Source: Penium margaritaceum
Taxonomy: Eukaryota > Streptophyta > Zygnematophyceae > Desmidiales > Peniaceae
DNA: 64,000 bases
Direction of reading: 5' to 3'
Assembly: GCA_023375785.1 (NCBI GenBank)
Contig: SZWC01004848.1
Location: forward strand, 89,749-153,748
In this document: positions 1 to 10,153 of the stretch, in pieces
How positions within the stretch are numbered: the first letter of the stretch is position 1
Layout: each line of letters begins with the position of its first letter
The notes under the pieces: model-generated
Told to the model about the DNA's origin: nothing
The model's input: the letters and a program-made list of their open reading frames with translations, nothing else
The model's database searches: none
Made by a program: the position numbers and the translations under genes

Positions 1-786
1 CAAACTTACATCCATATACACGCACTTACACGCACTTACACGCACTTACACGCACTTACACGCACTTACACACACTTACATGCACTTACACAAACTTACA
101 CGCACTTACACACACTTACACGTACTTACGAGTACTTACACACACTTACATGTACTTACACGCTCTTAGACGCACTTAGACGCACTTACACGCACTTACA
201 CGCACTTACACATACTTACACACACTTACACACACTTACACGCACTTACATGAACTCACATGCGCTTACACACACTTACACACACTTACACAAACTTACA
301 CGCATTTACACACACTTACATGTACTTACACGTACTTACACGCTCTTACACGAACTTACATCCATATACACGTACTTACACGCACTTACACGCACTTACA
401 CATACTTATACACACTTACACGTACTTACATGCACCTACACGAACTTACGTACACTTATACACACTTATACGCACTTGCATGCACTTACACGCACGTACA
501 CACACTTACACGCATTTACACGCACTTACACGTACTTACACACACTTACACGCACTTACATACACGTACACGCACTTACACGCACTTACACACACTTACA
601 CGCACTTACCGGAACTTACAGGCACTTACACGCAATTACACATACTTACAAGTACTTATACACACTTACACGTACTTACACGCTCTTATACGTACATACA
701 CGCACTTACACATACTTACACGCACTTACACGCACTTACACGCACTTATACGCACTTACAAACACGCACTTACACGCACTTACAGA
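1..786 (+). repeat. 10-bp satellite array A (unit ACTTACACGC)
   Basis: About 78 head-to-tail copies of a 10-bp unit, ACTTACACGC, fill this stretch. Variants are mostly single substitutions, often at the CG step (cgc to tgc, cac or cgt). A phase slip lies near 759, and the array decays into unique sequence at about 786. Long open frames here read as repeats of Thr-Tyr-Thr-His-Leu-His-Ala-Leu-Thr-Arg, which is simply the translation of three units, so I call no gene. This is the reverse complement of the unit used from 12,770 onward. Confidence 0.97.
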
Positions 787-895
787 CATTGCCGTGCCTC
801 CCCTGCCCACTGATGTACCTGTATTTTGATAAGTGTAGTGATGACGCGTGACATATATCCAGTGGATTATTGCGTACTTACTTCAAGTGGTTCTG
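787..895. other. Unique spacer between satellite A and the copia LTR
   Basis: About 110 bp of non-repetitive sequence separates the last satellite unit from the start of the LTR. I see no gene or clear motif. It could be old flanking DNA of the copia insertion site. The insertion-site duplication cannot be tested because the other end of the element is missing. Confidence 0.5.
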
Positions 896-1524
896 TGTTG
901 CGGAAGCTTGGGTGGTACCTAAGCAGGAGGCCGACGTGGCACACTCGGCAGAAGTTGAGCCACAAGTGACCAGACTGTCCGTCCGCAGAAAGAAGAGTAA
1001 CGGCAGGGTCCGGACATCAGGGGGGGAGCATAACCGATCGATATGTATTGAGCGGTTGATGATACGGCCACCGTCCGATGGACGATCTACGGCCGACGAC
1101 TAATGAATATATAGACAGAGGTACCAGGGATAACATTTGAGAGTCAAGACCACGTTCAAGCAGTGGTCATCTACCGAAAGCGAAAACATCCAAACAATAC
1201 CCAAACAACAGCCGAGCGAAGCCGGTAGTTTTGAAGACGGCAGCTGCGGACGGCACCACTGTTCACCACAGCGGGACAAGCAGCAGCAAAGATGAGCGAG
1301 GTATTTAGCCTGGCTCATTCTCCTCTTTTATTCTATTCTAGTCTACCTAGATTGTAGGTGCTTTGCACCCAGTACTTGGAGTTTATGAAAGAGACTTCCT
1401 TCCTCTCTAATTGCAGTGTGTAGATCTGGCTGAGTGAGCCTGTGTTGATCTTCAGTGATTCTGCAATGGGTTCTGCACTGTCTCGCATCTGTTTTGTGAC
1501 ATTCAACGATCATAGCTTACAACA
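896..1524 (+). mobile_element. Copia 5' LTR (629 bp)
   Basis: The segment begins TGTTG and ends CAACA, a perfect 5-bp inverted terminal pair with the canonical TG...CA ends, and it is followed after two bases by a primer-binding site. A TATA-like run (gaatatatag) near 1105 would suit the U3 promoter. These features together define the LTR although the 3' copy is not visible. Small open frames inside it (870-1103 on +, 1100-1318 on -) are not supported as genes. Confidence 0.8.
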
Positions 1525-1526
1525 AG

Positions 1527-1538
1527 TGGTATCAGAGC
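1527..1538 (+). other. Primer-binding site for initiator Met-tRNA
   Basis: TGGTATCAGAGC lies two bases after the LTR end. It is the standard site in plant copia and many plant gypsy elements, complementary to the 3' end of cytosolic initiator Met-tRNA, which primes minus-strand DNA synthesis. It is the strongest clue here to a green-plant host. Confidence 0.88.
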
Positions 1539-1608
1539 AGGTGTGGCGCAAAACACTTTGCAGACTGGTTGCGCTGTTCCCTACCATCTAACGACAACAA
1601 CAGAAGCC

Positions 1609-2640
1609 ATGGCGAACATCAGTGGAGGCGTCATGGGTGATCACTTCAAGATATAGCCATTTGACGGAGCAGACTACAACGAATTCGTATTCAACATGAA
1701 GATGGTGTTTCTAGCCAAAGGATTATGGGGAGTTGATTCAGATCCCCCTCAAGAAACTCTCGCTGCAAACGCAACTGCTGAAGAGAAATGACAATGGAAG
1801 AGACGCTGCGATCAGGCCATTCCTATTCTGGCCATGCAACTTTCAGACAGACTGACATTTTTGATCAAAGACAACAACGATACTTTGAATCCAAGGATCG
1901 CATGGATTTCCTTAAGACAACGTTATCACAAAGTCAGCGACTCCAAACTTCATAACCTGTTCATTCAGTTCTGTGAGTTGAAGATGAGTGACACCACCAG
2001 ACTGGAGGACCACGTGACACATTTGAAGCAGCTTGTTGAAAGAATCAAGTCCATGGGACAGGCGCTATCTGAAAAGGTGGTCGTACTACGGTTGTTTGCC
2101 AGTCTACCCACCAGATTTGACACAACATTTGAACAACTCCTGGCATTTCAAGAACAAGGGGCAACCTTTGATTCAAGGCTACAAACTCTTGAAGCAGCCA
2201 GACTCCTACCAGCCCCAGGAGGACAAGCAGGAGCTAATGCAAATCAAGGAGCTCCAACAGTACCAGCACAAGCACCAGCACCAGTTGGAGCATACGAACT
2301 AACCCTTGAACGTGCTTGTGAGACCCTATTGCGCGCAGAAGAAAAATATCTCAAAACTCCAGATGGCATTGAAGCAGCTCTGGCAGCCAGGATGGGACAT
2401 CAAAACNCATAACCATCGGCCCAGGTTTCAAGGCCATGGACAAGGAGGAATTGCAAATTCCCATTTTTCTTCACAACCTCCTCAGCGGCTTCACTCTCAA
2501 AGCGGCATTATCCCACCTGGTGCACCAGGCAGCAAAGGCTTTGAATATGTAAAATGCTGGAATTGCCAGCAGTTTGGACACTTGAACAGATATTGCGACA
2601 AACCGCGACGACCGCGCTTCCCAGCTCCCCAACATGCGCT
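1609..2640 (+). pseudogene. gag: Copia gag polyprotein (nucleocapsid), fossil
   Basis: The reading starts at an ATG in good context (gccATGg) 85 bp after the LTR. The early part (near FDGADYNEFVFNMKMVFLAK) and the middle (RQRYHKVSDSKLHNLFIQF, then LEDHVTHLKQLVERI) match the layout of UBN2/retrotran_gag_2 capsid domains of copia elements, which form the virus-like particle around the element RNA. A CX2CX4HX4C zinc knuckle (CWNCQQFGHLNRYC) lies at 2555-2596, where the nucleocapsid RNA-binding motif belongs. The copy carries a few breaks and one ambiguous base at 2407. It is recognised from domain order and motifs, not from a database match. Confidence 0.78.
2407..2407. other. Single ambiguous base (possible contig join)
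   Basis: One N lies inside the copia gag. Gag homology continues in the same orientation on both sides, from capsid to zinc knuckle, so the join is at least correctly oriented. Unlike the Ns at 10374 and 28362, I see no direct repeat of its flanks. Confidence 0.7.
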
Positions 2641-2674
2641 TCTCACTACTGAACCGTCATCAGCACAAGTAGAC

Positions 2675-4570
2675 TCAAGTCTTATTGGAAATTTGCAGCA
2701 GTGTCCAGGGCTGTCCAGTCTTATTTGGACCCGCAACTGCTGTAGCTCTCCTGGCTGCACGCTGGAGCTTGGCTCTTCTGTCGAGCAGAGCCGGGGACAG
2801 AGTCTGTTGTGGGGTGTTCTTCCGCGCTCCTCTTCTGGCCGCTGCCGCCTTGGCGGATACGTCCTGGGCTTGACCCCCGCTTTCCCCTTGTGCCTCTTCC
2901 TGCTGCTCTGTTGCATGTGCCCCTGCTACTTGTTTTGCCACGGTCGCCGCCTCCCTTGCATCTGCCGCCTCTGCCCCCGGAGCGGTTTTTGCCTCTTGTC
3001 CTGTTGGGTCTTCCACCCCGGCTTCGCGTTCCGCGGCTGCAACTACGGCTTCCACCACAGCTTCTACCTCTTGCGCCGCCTTCTACTCTGCTGCAGCTTC
3101 TTCCTTCCTCCTCCGTTCTTCTGTCATCTCATGCCAGAGTGCCCGCAGCCGCTCCCTCATGCTTGTGAGCTCGAAGGAGTCGCGGAGATACTATTGCGCC
3201 TCTTCAGTTTCACTGTGGGTGCGGTTCTTTTCCTTGCGACACACATTGACTGCCTCACCGGCCGAGTGACGTATTGCCTCTTCTGTCAGTGCTGTGCGGG
3301 CTCCCTGAAGGGCTTTCCATAACCCCTCCGCCACCTCGGTCGCGGTCCATTGGCGCGTGGCGTTGTCTTGAGTCAGCTGCCAGGCCTTGGCAATAGCGGT
3401 GAACCAATGCTCATGCTGCTGTTTGCCGCGGAGATGGCTGCCAGTTTTGCCGCGGTGTACTGCAGCCCCCACCTGCGGGAGGTGAGCCCGAATAGGTAGC
3501 CCCACCTCCAGAGTTCCGCTGTCGCCTTGCGGTCCAGTACTTCCATTGTTCCTGCCGGCATGCGGGCGGCGTGGTATACTGTGAGTGCCCGGGCGCGCTC
3601 CTGGAGTAGATGTACATAGTGGCGTGTGGGATCCGCGGTCTGGTCACGGCGAACCAGGAGCCACCATTCGCGGGCAGCATCCACATTATGGTCAGGTTGT
3701 ACCGTGTCCAGGAGCAATGCCACACCCACCATGGCCTGCGCTGGACGAAGGTTGAGGAGGTCGCGGAGCACCAAAAGGAGACGCTCGGCCCCCGCTGTCT
3801 CTTGTAACTATACCTGTATTGCTCGCGGCCCCAAGGCGAGGGCGGTCTTCGCCGCTCCCTTCAGTGCCACTTGCCAGGCGGGGTTGAAGGAGTCCCCCAA
3901 GCTTGCGCGGACTGCCTCCGGGAGCTCGTCGAGTAGGTGGATGATCACGCTGCTTACTACATCCAGCAGGTAATCAGTTTTGGGATGATCTCCACTGTCC
4001 CCAGAGCTTTCCTCCAGACGTATCTGTGTGCCCTCCATGATTGTGCCGGCACTGAGCAAGGTGTGTAGGGTTCCACGTGAGGCCGGTGGAGAGGAGGAGT
4101 GCGCGGTTGGTGCAGATGGGCCGGACGGTGGCGGTGCTCCCGCAACTGTCATCACAACCGGGGATGCAGCAGGGCCAGATGGCGGAGGCGTACTGGGTGA
4201 CGCTGCCGCCATTGCTGCGGTAAGGCTTGGTGCCAGGGGTGCCCCAGGGGATGCTGCTACGTTTGTTGCTGCAGAATGGCCCGGTGCCGGAGGGCCTTCG
4301 GGTAATGTTGCTGCTTCGAATGCCGCTGAGGCTTCCGGTGCCGCGGGGGGACCGGGTGCCGGCGGGGCTTTAGATGTCGCCGCCTCTGCTGTTGCCGCAG
4401 GAGTTGGGGCCGGAGGGGCTCCAGGTGACGCTACTGCTGCCGCGGATGGGCCTGATGCTGAAGGTGCTCCTGGGGTTGCTTCAGATGCTGCTACCGCTGG
4501 TGACGCGATCGTCTTGCACCAGTTGTTACACGGCCTGCCGGCTGTCGTCGGAAGGTCCGTCTCGTGACAC
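2675..4570 (-). pseudogene. Unrecognised - strand coding-like region downstream of second protease
   Basis: Open - strand stretches here have protein-like composition but match no family I recognise. In reading order there is a Pro/Ala/Ser-rich, probably disordered tract (about 4,520-4,040), then helical sequence (about 4,030-3,200) with segments such as LLDVVSSVIIHLLDELPEAV and HEHWFTAIAKAWQLT, then an Ala/Glu-rich probable coiled coil (about 3,170-2,690). This is where an integrase would be expected, but I see no HHCC or DD35E pattern. It may be an extra element ORF, the start of a second element, or a captured host fragment. It is broken. The GA-rich + strand frame at 4028-4567 is the antisense shadow of the Pro/Ala tract. 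Confidence 0.4.
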
Positions 4571-4575
4571 GCTCA

Positions 4576-4588
4576 CCCCCCCCCCCCC
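4576..4588. repeat. C13 homopolymer
   Basis: Thirteen consecutive C on the + strand (G13 on -) lie just beyond the low-coordinate end of the second protease-like region. Such a run is prone to length error in sequencing and to slippage, so frame calls around it are unreliable. Confidence 0.95.
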
Positions 4589-4789
4589 GGTTTGAGGGCG
4601 CAGACCCCGCGACAGAAGGGCGAGCCATTGCGGATGCTGTGCCGCGGGTGTTCCTGGAATTGCGAGTAACGCGACAGGTGAACTGAGTGCCAGAAGCGCG
4701 CGGTGTGAGGACCATGGGAGAAAGGACGGATAGTGGTCGAGCCGAAGTGAAGAGCGGGGTGAACGATCGAATAACGGCAACAGAAATGA

Positions 4790-5110
4790 GACTGAGAATG
4801 TCCGCTCCGAGCAATATATCCGCCTGGCGCGGCGCGAGCCAGTCGGCCGCCAGGAGCATGTCATACGTGCGGACGTCACACACCTGCACGGTGTGCGGTG
4901 CATGCACGTTGGCCACCTAGATGGGCAGGGCCTCGATTTGTCTGATGGGTGCATTGATGGCGCCGGTGGAGATGGAGAAGCGGAGTTGAGTGGGCACAAT
5001 GAGGTGGTTGAGACGCAGGGTGCGGGCCATCCGCAGCGCGATGGTAGTATGGGTGGCGCCGGTGTCCACGATGGCCACAAATTTGCGGCCACACACCCAG
5101 ACATAACACC
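4790..5110 (-). pseudogene. Second retropepsin-like domain (PR2), fossil
   Basis: The - strand reads CGRKFVAIVDTGATHTTI, with the active-site DTGA at 5055-5066, followed further down by YDMLLAADWLAP near 4,850, which resembles the C-terminal hydrophobic-Gly/Ala-Asp motif of retroviral-type aspartic proteases. It closely resembles PR1 (CGRKFLAIIDTGATHTTV, DTGA at 7793-7804), including the residues before the active site. Its position after RNase H is unusual, since gypsy elements normally carry a single protease between gag and RT. Confidence 0.75.
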
Positions 5111-6269
5111 ATGCCACGTGGATTTCGGCCGGCGTTGGTGGACTGGTGGTGAGCGGTGCGGGGGCCCATGTGTATGGTGCTTGGCAGGCATCCTCCCGAA
5201 TGCGGGAGTGTGTTGTGACGATTGCATGGGCTACCATGCAGACACCTGTGTCGCGGGTGAGGGTGCAAGAGAGGCGGATGCCGACGGGGGAGAGGGAGGG
5301 GATGTAGGAGGAAAAGAGTGCCTGCAGTCGCTCCGCAGATGCGGGGGAATGAAGAAGGAAGTCGACCAAGGAAAGCGAGTGCCGTGTATCGAGAAGAGGG
5401 GAGGCCGTGGATGGAGGGGTCATTGGAGAAGAAGCAATGGCCACCGTTGCGGTTGTGGGAGGCCGGCGGTATGATGGCCGAGAGGGGCGAGAGGGAATGT
5501 GTGCTGCAACGTCCTCCAATGTCCAGCCGCGGATGGTAGGGTTGAAGCGGCGGGCAAGCTGAAGACCGGTGGCCGCAGGGGCAGGGAAAGTCTGCGCGAT
5601 GCCTAGGCACTCTGCAGTCTCCAATTTGGATAGGAGTTGGTATGCGACTGCAGATTCCTCCTCCGTGAATTCACGAGCGACACCCTCCCACTGGGGCTCA
5701 GCATCCGCGTGTGGGAATGCGTCTGTGCGGAGAGACTCTTGGAGGTTATCCTGTAGGTCCGTGGGGTGTGGCCAGTCCACGCGTGGGAGGCGGGTGACGG
5801 CATCTGCGTTGCGGTTAGCAAGCGCGGGTTGATACTTGATCTTCATGTTGTAACCTTGCAAGAGGAGAGCCCACTTGGCCAAGATGCCCTCATGATTTTG
5901 CGTCGTGAGCAGCCACTGCAAGGCCTGATGGTCCGTCAGGACCGTGAAAGGCTTGCCATTCTCGATGTAGTTGCGGAAGTGTTGGAGGGCCCATAACACA
6001 GCCAAGCACTCACCTTTCACCGGTGGGTAGTTCCGCTCACCGTCAATGAGGGCGCGGCTGGCATATGCAATCACCCGCTGAATCGGTTCCCGGACCGACT
6101 GTGACAGGACGGCACCAAGGCCTTCCCGCGACCAATCGGTTGTGATGGCAAAGGGAAGGTTGAAGTCAAGGAACTCCAACATGGGCGCCGTAACCAAGCG
6201 GTATGTGATTTCGGCCCAAGCAGCCGCACACTCTGGAGTCCACTCAAATGGGACATCCTGATGGGTCAA
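4917..6269 (-). pseudogene. pol: RNase H followed in frame by linker and retropepsin (gypsy pol fossil)
   Basis: A single 450-codon open stretch starts with the RT/RNase H connection (FEWTPECAAAWAEI), then RNase H with AITTDWSREGLGAVLSQ, the GECLAVLWALQHF helix and LTDHQALQWLL, ending at NRNADAVTRLPR about 170 residues in. RNase H degrades the RNA strand during reverse transcription. Instead of an integrase zinc finger, a 200-residue linker follows, and then a retropepsin DTGAT motif. The linker contains SLVDFLLHSP...VGIRLSCTLTRDTG, clearly related to the linker before PR1 (FFDFLRLHPE...VGISLACTISPHGT). The stretch opens without an ATG, so it is part of a larger polyprotein region. The whole pol region is broken in several places. 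Confidence 0.82.
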
Positions 6270-7534
6270 CTGCTGAAGCGGGCGGATGATGCGTGCGTGG
6301 TCGTGGACGAACTTGCGATAGAAGAGACAAATCCCAAGAAGATCTTAACTTGCCCCGCATTAGTGGGTTGTCGCCATTCCTGGACGGCGGCAATCTTCGC
6401 AGGGGCGGTTTTAATACCGTCGGCACTCATGACAAAGCCTAAGAACTCCATTTCCGCAGCACCAATGGTACACTTGGCAGCCTTGATTTTAAGGTTTGCA
6501 GCGCGGAGTGCAGCGAAGACGGCGGAGAGGGAGGAGAAGAGGTCCTCGAAGCTGTGAGCGGCAACCATGATGTCGTCGATGTAGCAGATCACGTTGGCAA
6601 TGCCGCGGAGGGTGGAATCCATGACGTGCTGGAATGTGGCGCTAGCATTACGGAGACCGAAGGGCATGCGGGTGAAAGCGTAGAGGCCTTCAGGGTTGAC
6701 AAAGGCAGTTTTGACAATGGAGTCCGGGTGCATGGGGACGGCGTGGAAGGCTGCTTTGACGTCGAGTTTTGCAAACCATCCGCGCCCCTGTTGACGCTCC
6801 AGTATGTCGATGATCAGCGGCATGGGGTAGACATCTTCCTCGGTGACGCGATTGAGGTCGCGAAAGTCAACACAGAAGCGTTTGGAGCCGTCTGGCTTTC
6901 TGACGATGACCAAGTTGGCACGCCAGGGATTGACGATGGGCACGATCACGCCTTGCGCCTTCAATTCCGCAAGACCGTCATTGATGATCTGCTCTTGATC
7001 CGGAAGGATTCGGCGGACCTTCTGCTTCACCGCAAGAGCTGACCCGGTGTTGATGACGTGGGAGGAGCTGACTGTCCCAAGGTCTGTTGCGGACCGAGCG
7101 AAGATGTCAGCGAAAGATTCCAGCAAGTCCCGGAAGTCCTGCTTCTGGGATGGTGAGAGACGAGGGTGAAGGATGTGGTCCCACCGCGGCGGTGGAGGTG
7201 GCAATTGCTCACGGATGGGGTATAATTCATCATCCTCATCCAGGGGAAGGCCTGGTCCAAATGCATGCTCGCCTTGCTGCCACAGCCCCAGAAGGTTGGC
7301 ACGCACCCCTGCTTTCGCGTGTTCCGCGAAAAGTCCACGCCACTCTTCGATATGGAGCTGTTCTGCATCCAGAGCATCATCTGCCGGTGTCAGGTTGCTC
7401 AGGGAACGTACGGTGGCATCTTCCTGCGCCGCATCAGAGAGTGAGAAGATTGGGGCCTTGGTTACTGGCACCGTGACACGATCAACGGTGATGAGGGCGT
7501 AGTCTTTTGTGCCCGTGGCGGATGTGAGCTGCAT
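6266..7534 (-). pseudogene. pol: Ty3/gypsy reverse transcriptase region (fossil)
   Basis: This 422-codon stretch contains the gypsy RT fingers and palm in order: LVIVRKPDGSKRFCVDFRDL, then YPMPLIIDIL, GWFAKLDVKAAFHAVPMHP, FTRMPFGLRNASATFQHVMD, the catalytic CYIDDIMV (YIDD at 6572-6583) and MEFLGFVMSADGIK. RT copies the element RNA into DNA in the cytoplasmic particle. About 140 residues before the RT core link it to the protease. The RNase H part lies in the adjoining stretch at 4917-6269. Family assignment to Ty3/gypsy is firm from motif spacing. I cannot assign a clade and see no chromodomain. Confidence 0.92.
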
Positions 7535-7905
7535 GACTCCTAGGGAAAACAGAAGGTTGCCGCGTCACGGAAGGAGATAGTCCATGCCCAGGAGAACATC
7601 ATAGGTCTGCGCCTGGATCACTTGGACATCAACTGGTTCATGCAGAGTGCCCACCTGCAGGGGCAAGCCTCGTACTTCGCCATCCCCATAATCGAGCCCT
7701 CATGCGGAGTTACTGAAGAGCCGCCGTGTTGGGATGACACGGTCTGTCCATCTAATGAGGCAGAGGACGCAGAAGGCCACAGTAGTGTGGGTCGCCCCGG
7801 TGTCGATGATGGCTAGGAACTTGCGGCCACAGATCCAGACCACACAACAGGCCACCTCGTAATGGCGGTTGTTGCGGCGGGGTGGTTCCTGGGGTTAGGG
7901 TGCCC
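7535..7905 (-). pseudogene. pol: First retropepsin (PR1) of the gypsy-like element, fossil
   Basis: The - strand encodes VVWICGRKFLAIIDTGATHTTV with the catalytic DTGA at 7793-7804, and then YDVLLGMDYLLP near 7,600, the usual second motif of retropepsins. It sits between gag and RT, the normal place for the gypsy protease that matures the polyprotein. The reading is broken here. Small + strand frames over this segment are shadows. Confidence 0.8.
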
Positions 7906-8371
7906 ACCCCCATTCTATTTCTTTTGTAGTTAATGCAGGTGGCATCTCTGCCACAATGCGCCGGGTGTTCTGAGTGCCATGGGGCGAAATGGTGCAGGCA
8001 AGGGAGATACCCACGGTCTGGAGGCGATGATTGGCGTTGGTAAATTCTTCTCGGAGCCGCGGAGCCAGTTCGGGATGAAGGCGAAGGAAGTCAAAGAAGT
8101 TGACAGAGGCAATGGGGGTGGTGAAGAGTTTGTGGACCGGATCAGCGGAATCTGCTGCAGGGGTGAGAATAGGCTGAGGTGCAAGTGAGTTGGTCGCAAC
8201 CGCTACCGCAAGCTTGGGATCAGGTTGGCGGCGCTCCTCTAGGGGTCGCATGGAGCGGGCCGTGATGGCCTCTTGCAGCCGGGCCTTGGCGGCTTCCGCT
8301 CGTCGACGCAGATTGTCCTCCAACTGCGTAGCCTCCTGCAGATCCCACCAACGGCTTGATCCGACGGGCAC
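7895..8371 (-). pseudogene. Gag-protease linker region (fossil)
   Basis: This 158-codon stretch begins with a charged, probably helical segment (LQEATQLEDNLRRRAEAAKA) and continues into FFDFLRLHPELAPRLREEF and VGISLACTISPHGT, ending just before PR1. The second half resembles the linker before PR2 at about 5,100-5,500, which shows that linker and protease were duplicated or acquired as one module. I know no function for it. It overlaps the end of the gag open stretch in a different frame. Confidence 0.6.
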
Positions 8372-9962
8372 GTGTGATGAGCTCCACTTCCTCAGGTGTT
8401 GGTGCCACCTTGGTGGTCTCGTCCTCTGCCATGGGCAAGCCTAGCTTCACATTGCGAGCGCTGGCCGCGGGATTCTGCTGCGGATTTGGCAGACGACCCT
8501 GACCCGCTCCCTGAGCCGCCTTGTCTTGTCCTGTGGACGGCGGGTTCAGTGGCTGTAGCTGTTGCTGTTGCTGTGGCGGATGCTGCTGCTCTTGGCCGGG
8601 GCACACCTGGTTGTAGTACTGCTGCCACTGCTGGATCATGGGGTCCTGGGAAGCTGGTTCAGGGCGCGGAGCTGCTTGTCTCTTACGAGGGTTATCCCGC
8701 GCGATGTGTTCCAGGCTTTGGCACGTGTAACAGGCTTTTGGTTTCTGCTGCTGCGGAGGTGGAGCGGGTGAGGATGAGGGTGCGTGGGTGTCGGCGCCCT
8801 GGTATTGTCGGGTCGACCGTTGCCTGGTGAAGATGTCTGTGGCGTCCCGCACCGCATCTTGCAATGATGGGTAGCGGTCTGCGATCATGAGACTGCTGAT
8901 CTCATCCGGAAGGGCGCGGATGAGGTTCTGCAAGAGAACCCACAGCGGCAGTCCTTGCCCCTGTGGACTCTTGGCCACTGAGGTCCATGTAAGGAACTGG
9001 TCCAAGAATCTGCGGATGTCGTCGTCCTTGCGCATGACCTCCTTCTCAATCTTCCGCAGCGCTTCTTCCTTTGTCAGATTTTTAAAGCGTTCTATGAGGG
9101 CGTTGCCAAAGTCCTCGAAAGATGGAAAAGGTGCCCGTGCGTTGTACCAGTCCGCTGCTGCTCCCTGAAGGTGGAATTCCGCGGTGGCGAGACAGAGGTC
9201 GGGCGGAATCCAGCCAATGCTAGCATAGAGGGTGATTTGTTTGAGCCAGACCCAGGGGTCTTCCTCCGGGGCACCTTTGAAAGAATCCAGCTGGGGAATG
9301 TTGGCAGGCTCAGAATGGATGTACTGCAGCTGCAAGACGGTGCTGCAGTTAGTCGTCAATGCAGTCACAGCATGTGGCGGGGGGAGGGCGGCAGGTGGAG
9401 CTGCGGAATATCCATTTGTATGGATCGGCATCTGGAGCTGCCCCGCGGGCATGAGAAGGCTTGCTTGCGTGGGAGGGAGAGGCATGTACCAGGAAGAGGG
9501 AGCGGTTGTGGAGGTGGTGTAGGGTGTGGAGAAGAATGCCGTCCCAGGCGGTGGCATCGGGGTTCCCTGCACCGATGGTACCGCTATTTGCGATATCCAG
9601 TACATCGGAGCGGGTGGGACTGTAGCCGCGGTATGGAGAGGAGCTGCAATTTTAGCGCTGGTGGTTGGGTGCGGATTCCCTTGCAACTGCTGTTGGGCAG
9701 GTACAAATCGCTCTGTGCAGTTTGTTGTGGTGTCGCCAGCGAGGCCTGGGGAGGTGCCCCAACTGGCATTGTTCCCACCGGCTGTTGGTGGTGGAGCTGC
9801 TGGTAGGTGGGCATGTGTGGCTGCGGGGTCATGTTGGGCGCGATCGTCTGCGGCACCATTCCCACCGGCATCGGACCCATCTGCTGCTGTGTCTGGGTCG
9901 TCCACAGGGCTAGCACGGCCGTAAGGGGTCCCGTTATAGCCGTCAGCTGTGTCCCACCTCAA
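8220..9962 (-). pseudogene. gag: Gypsy-like gag capsid/nucleocapsid region (fossil)
   Basis: A 580-codon open stretch with a Pro/Ala/Gln-rich N-terminal half (about residues 1-220), then a retrotransposon gag capsid domain (about residues 228-390) starting DSFKGAPEEDPWVWLKQITL and including WYNARAPFPSFEDFGNALIE and RFLDQFLTWTSVAKSPQG. A CYTCQSLEHIARD zinc-knuckle-like motif lies near residue 415, with a Gln-rich tail after it. Gag forms the particle and binds element RNA. The first codon of the stretch is not ATG and the leader region upstream continues the Pro/Gln-rich character, so the true N-terminus lies at higher coordinates. Overlapping frames on both strands are shadows. Confidence 0.82.
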
Positions 9963-10153
9963 GTCGCTTGCTGCTGCTGACTCGTTGGTTGGGTCCCAGT
10001 CAGCAGAGGCTGGACCGTGTTCCCTTGGTAGTTGACTCCGCTGCCGGGCTGAGGCATCTGCTGTGGCGGCTGCGGGACTGCATAGGGCCCGGCCATCATC
10101 CCCACTTGCATCGTGGGCTGCGGTGGCACATGCGCTGGCTGCTGTGGTCCTGC

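Larger units (their letters stand above)
896..2690 (+). mobile_element. Ty1/copia LTR retrotransposon, 5' part only (fossil)
   Basis: The order 5' LTR, primer-binding site, gag with a CCHC zinc knuckle is that of a Ty1/copia element read left to right. Sequence resembling copia gag ends near 2,640-2,690, where - strand coding sequence of another element takes over. No integrase, reverse transcriptase or 3' LTR of this element is in the window. The copy is broken, with a handful of interruptions, and is truncated. It cannot be dated because only one LTR is present. The right boundary is approximate, to within about 60 bp. Confidence 0.8.

Noticed and set aside
250-851. Three overlapping + strand frames of 120-190 aa (THLHALTRTY type)
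   Set aside because: They are direct translations of the 10-bp satellite, open because the unit lacks stops in that direction, with no non-repetitive domain. The same holds for all the long - strand frames in 12.8-59.3 kb.
870-1318. Small ORFs of 72-77 aa in the copia LTR
   Set aside because: They are short, lie in an LTR, and have no recognisable content.
2306-3322. + strand frame of 338 aa as one protein
   Set aside because: Only its first third, with the zinc knuckle, belongs to copia gag. The rest is Cys/Leu-rich antisense of the - strand Ala-rich region.
4028-4567. + strand GA-rich frame of 179 aa (collagen- or silk-like look)
   Set aside because: It is antisense to the Pro/Ala-rich - strand tract and shares its GC-driven composition. 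The - strand context fits better.
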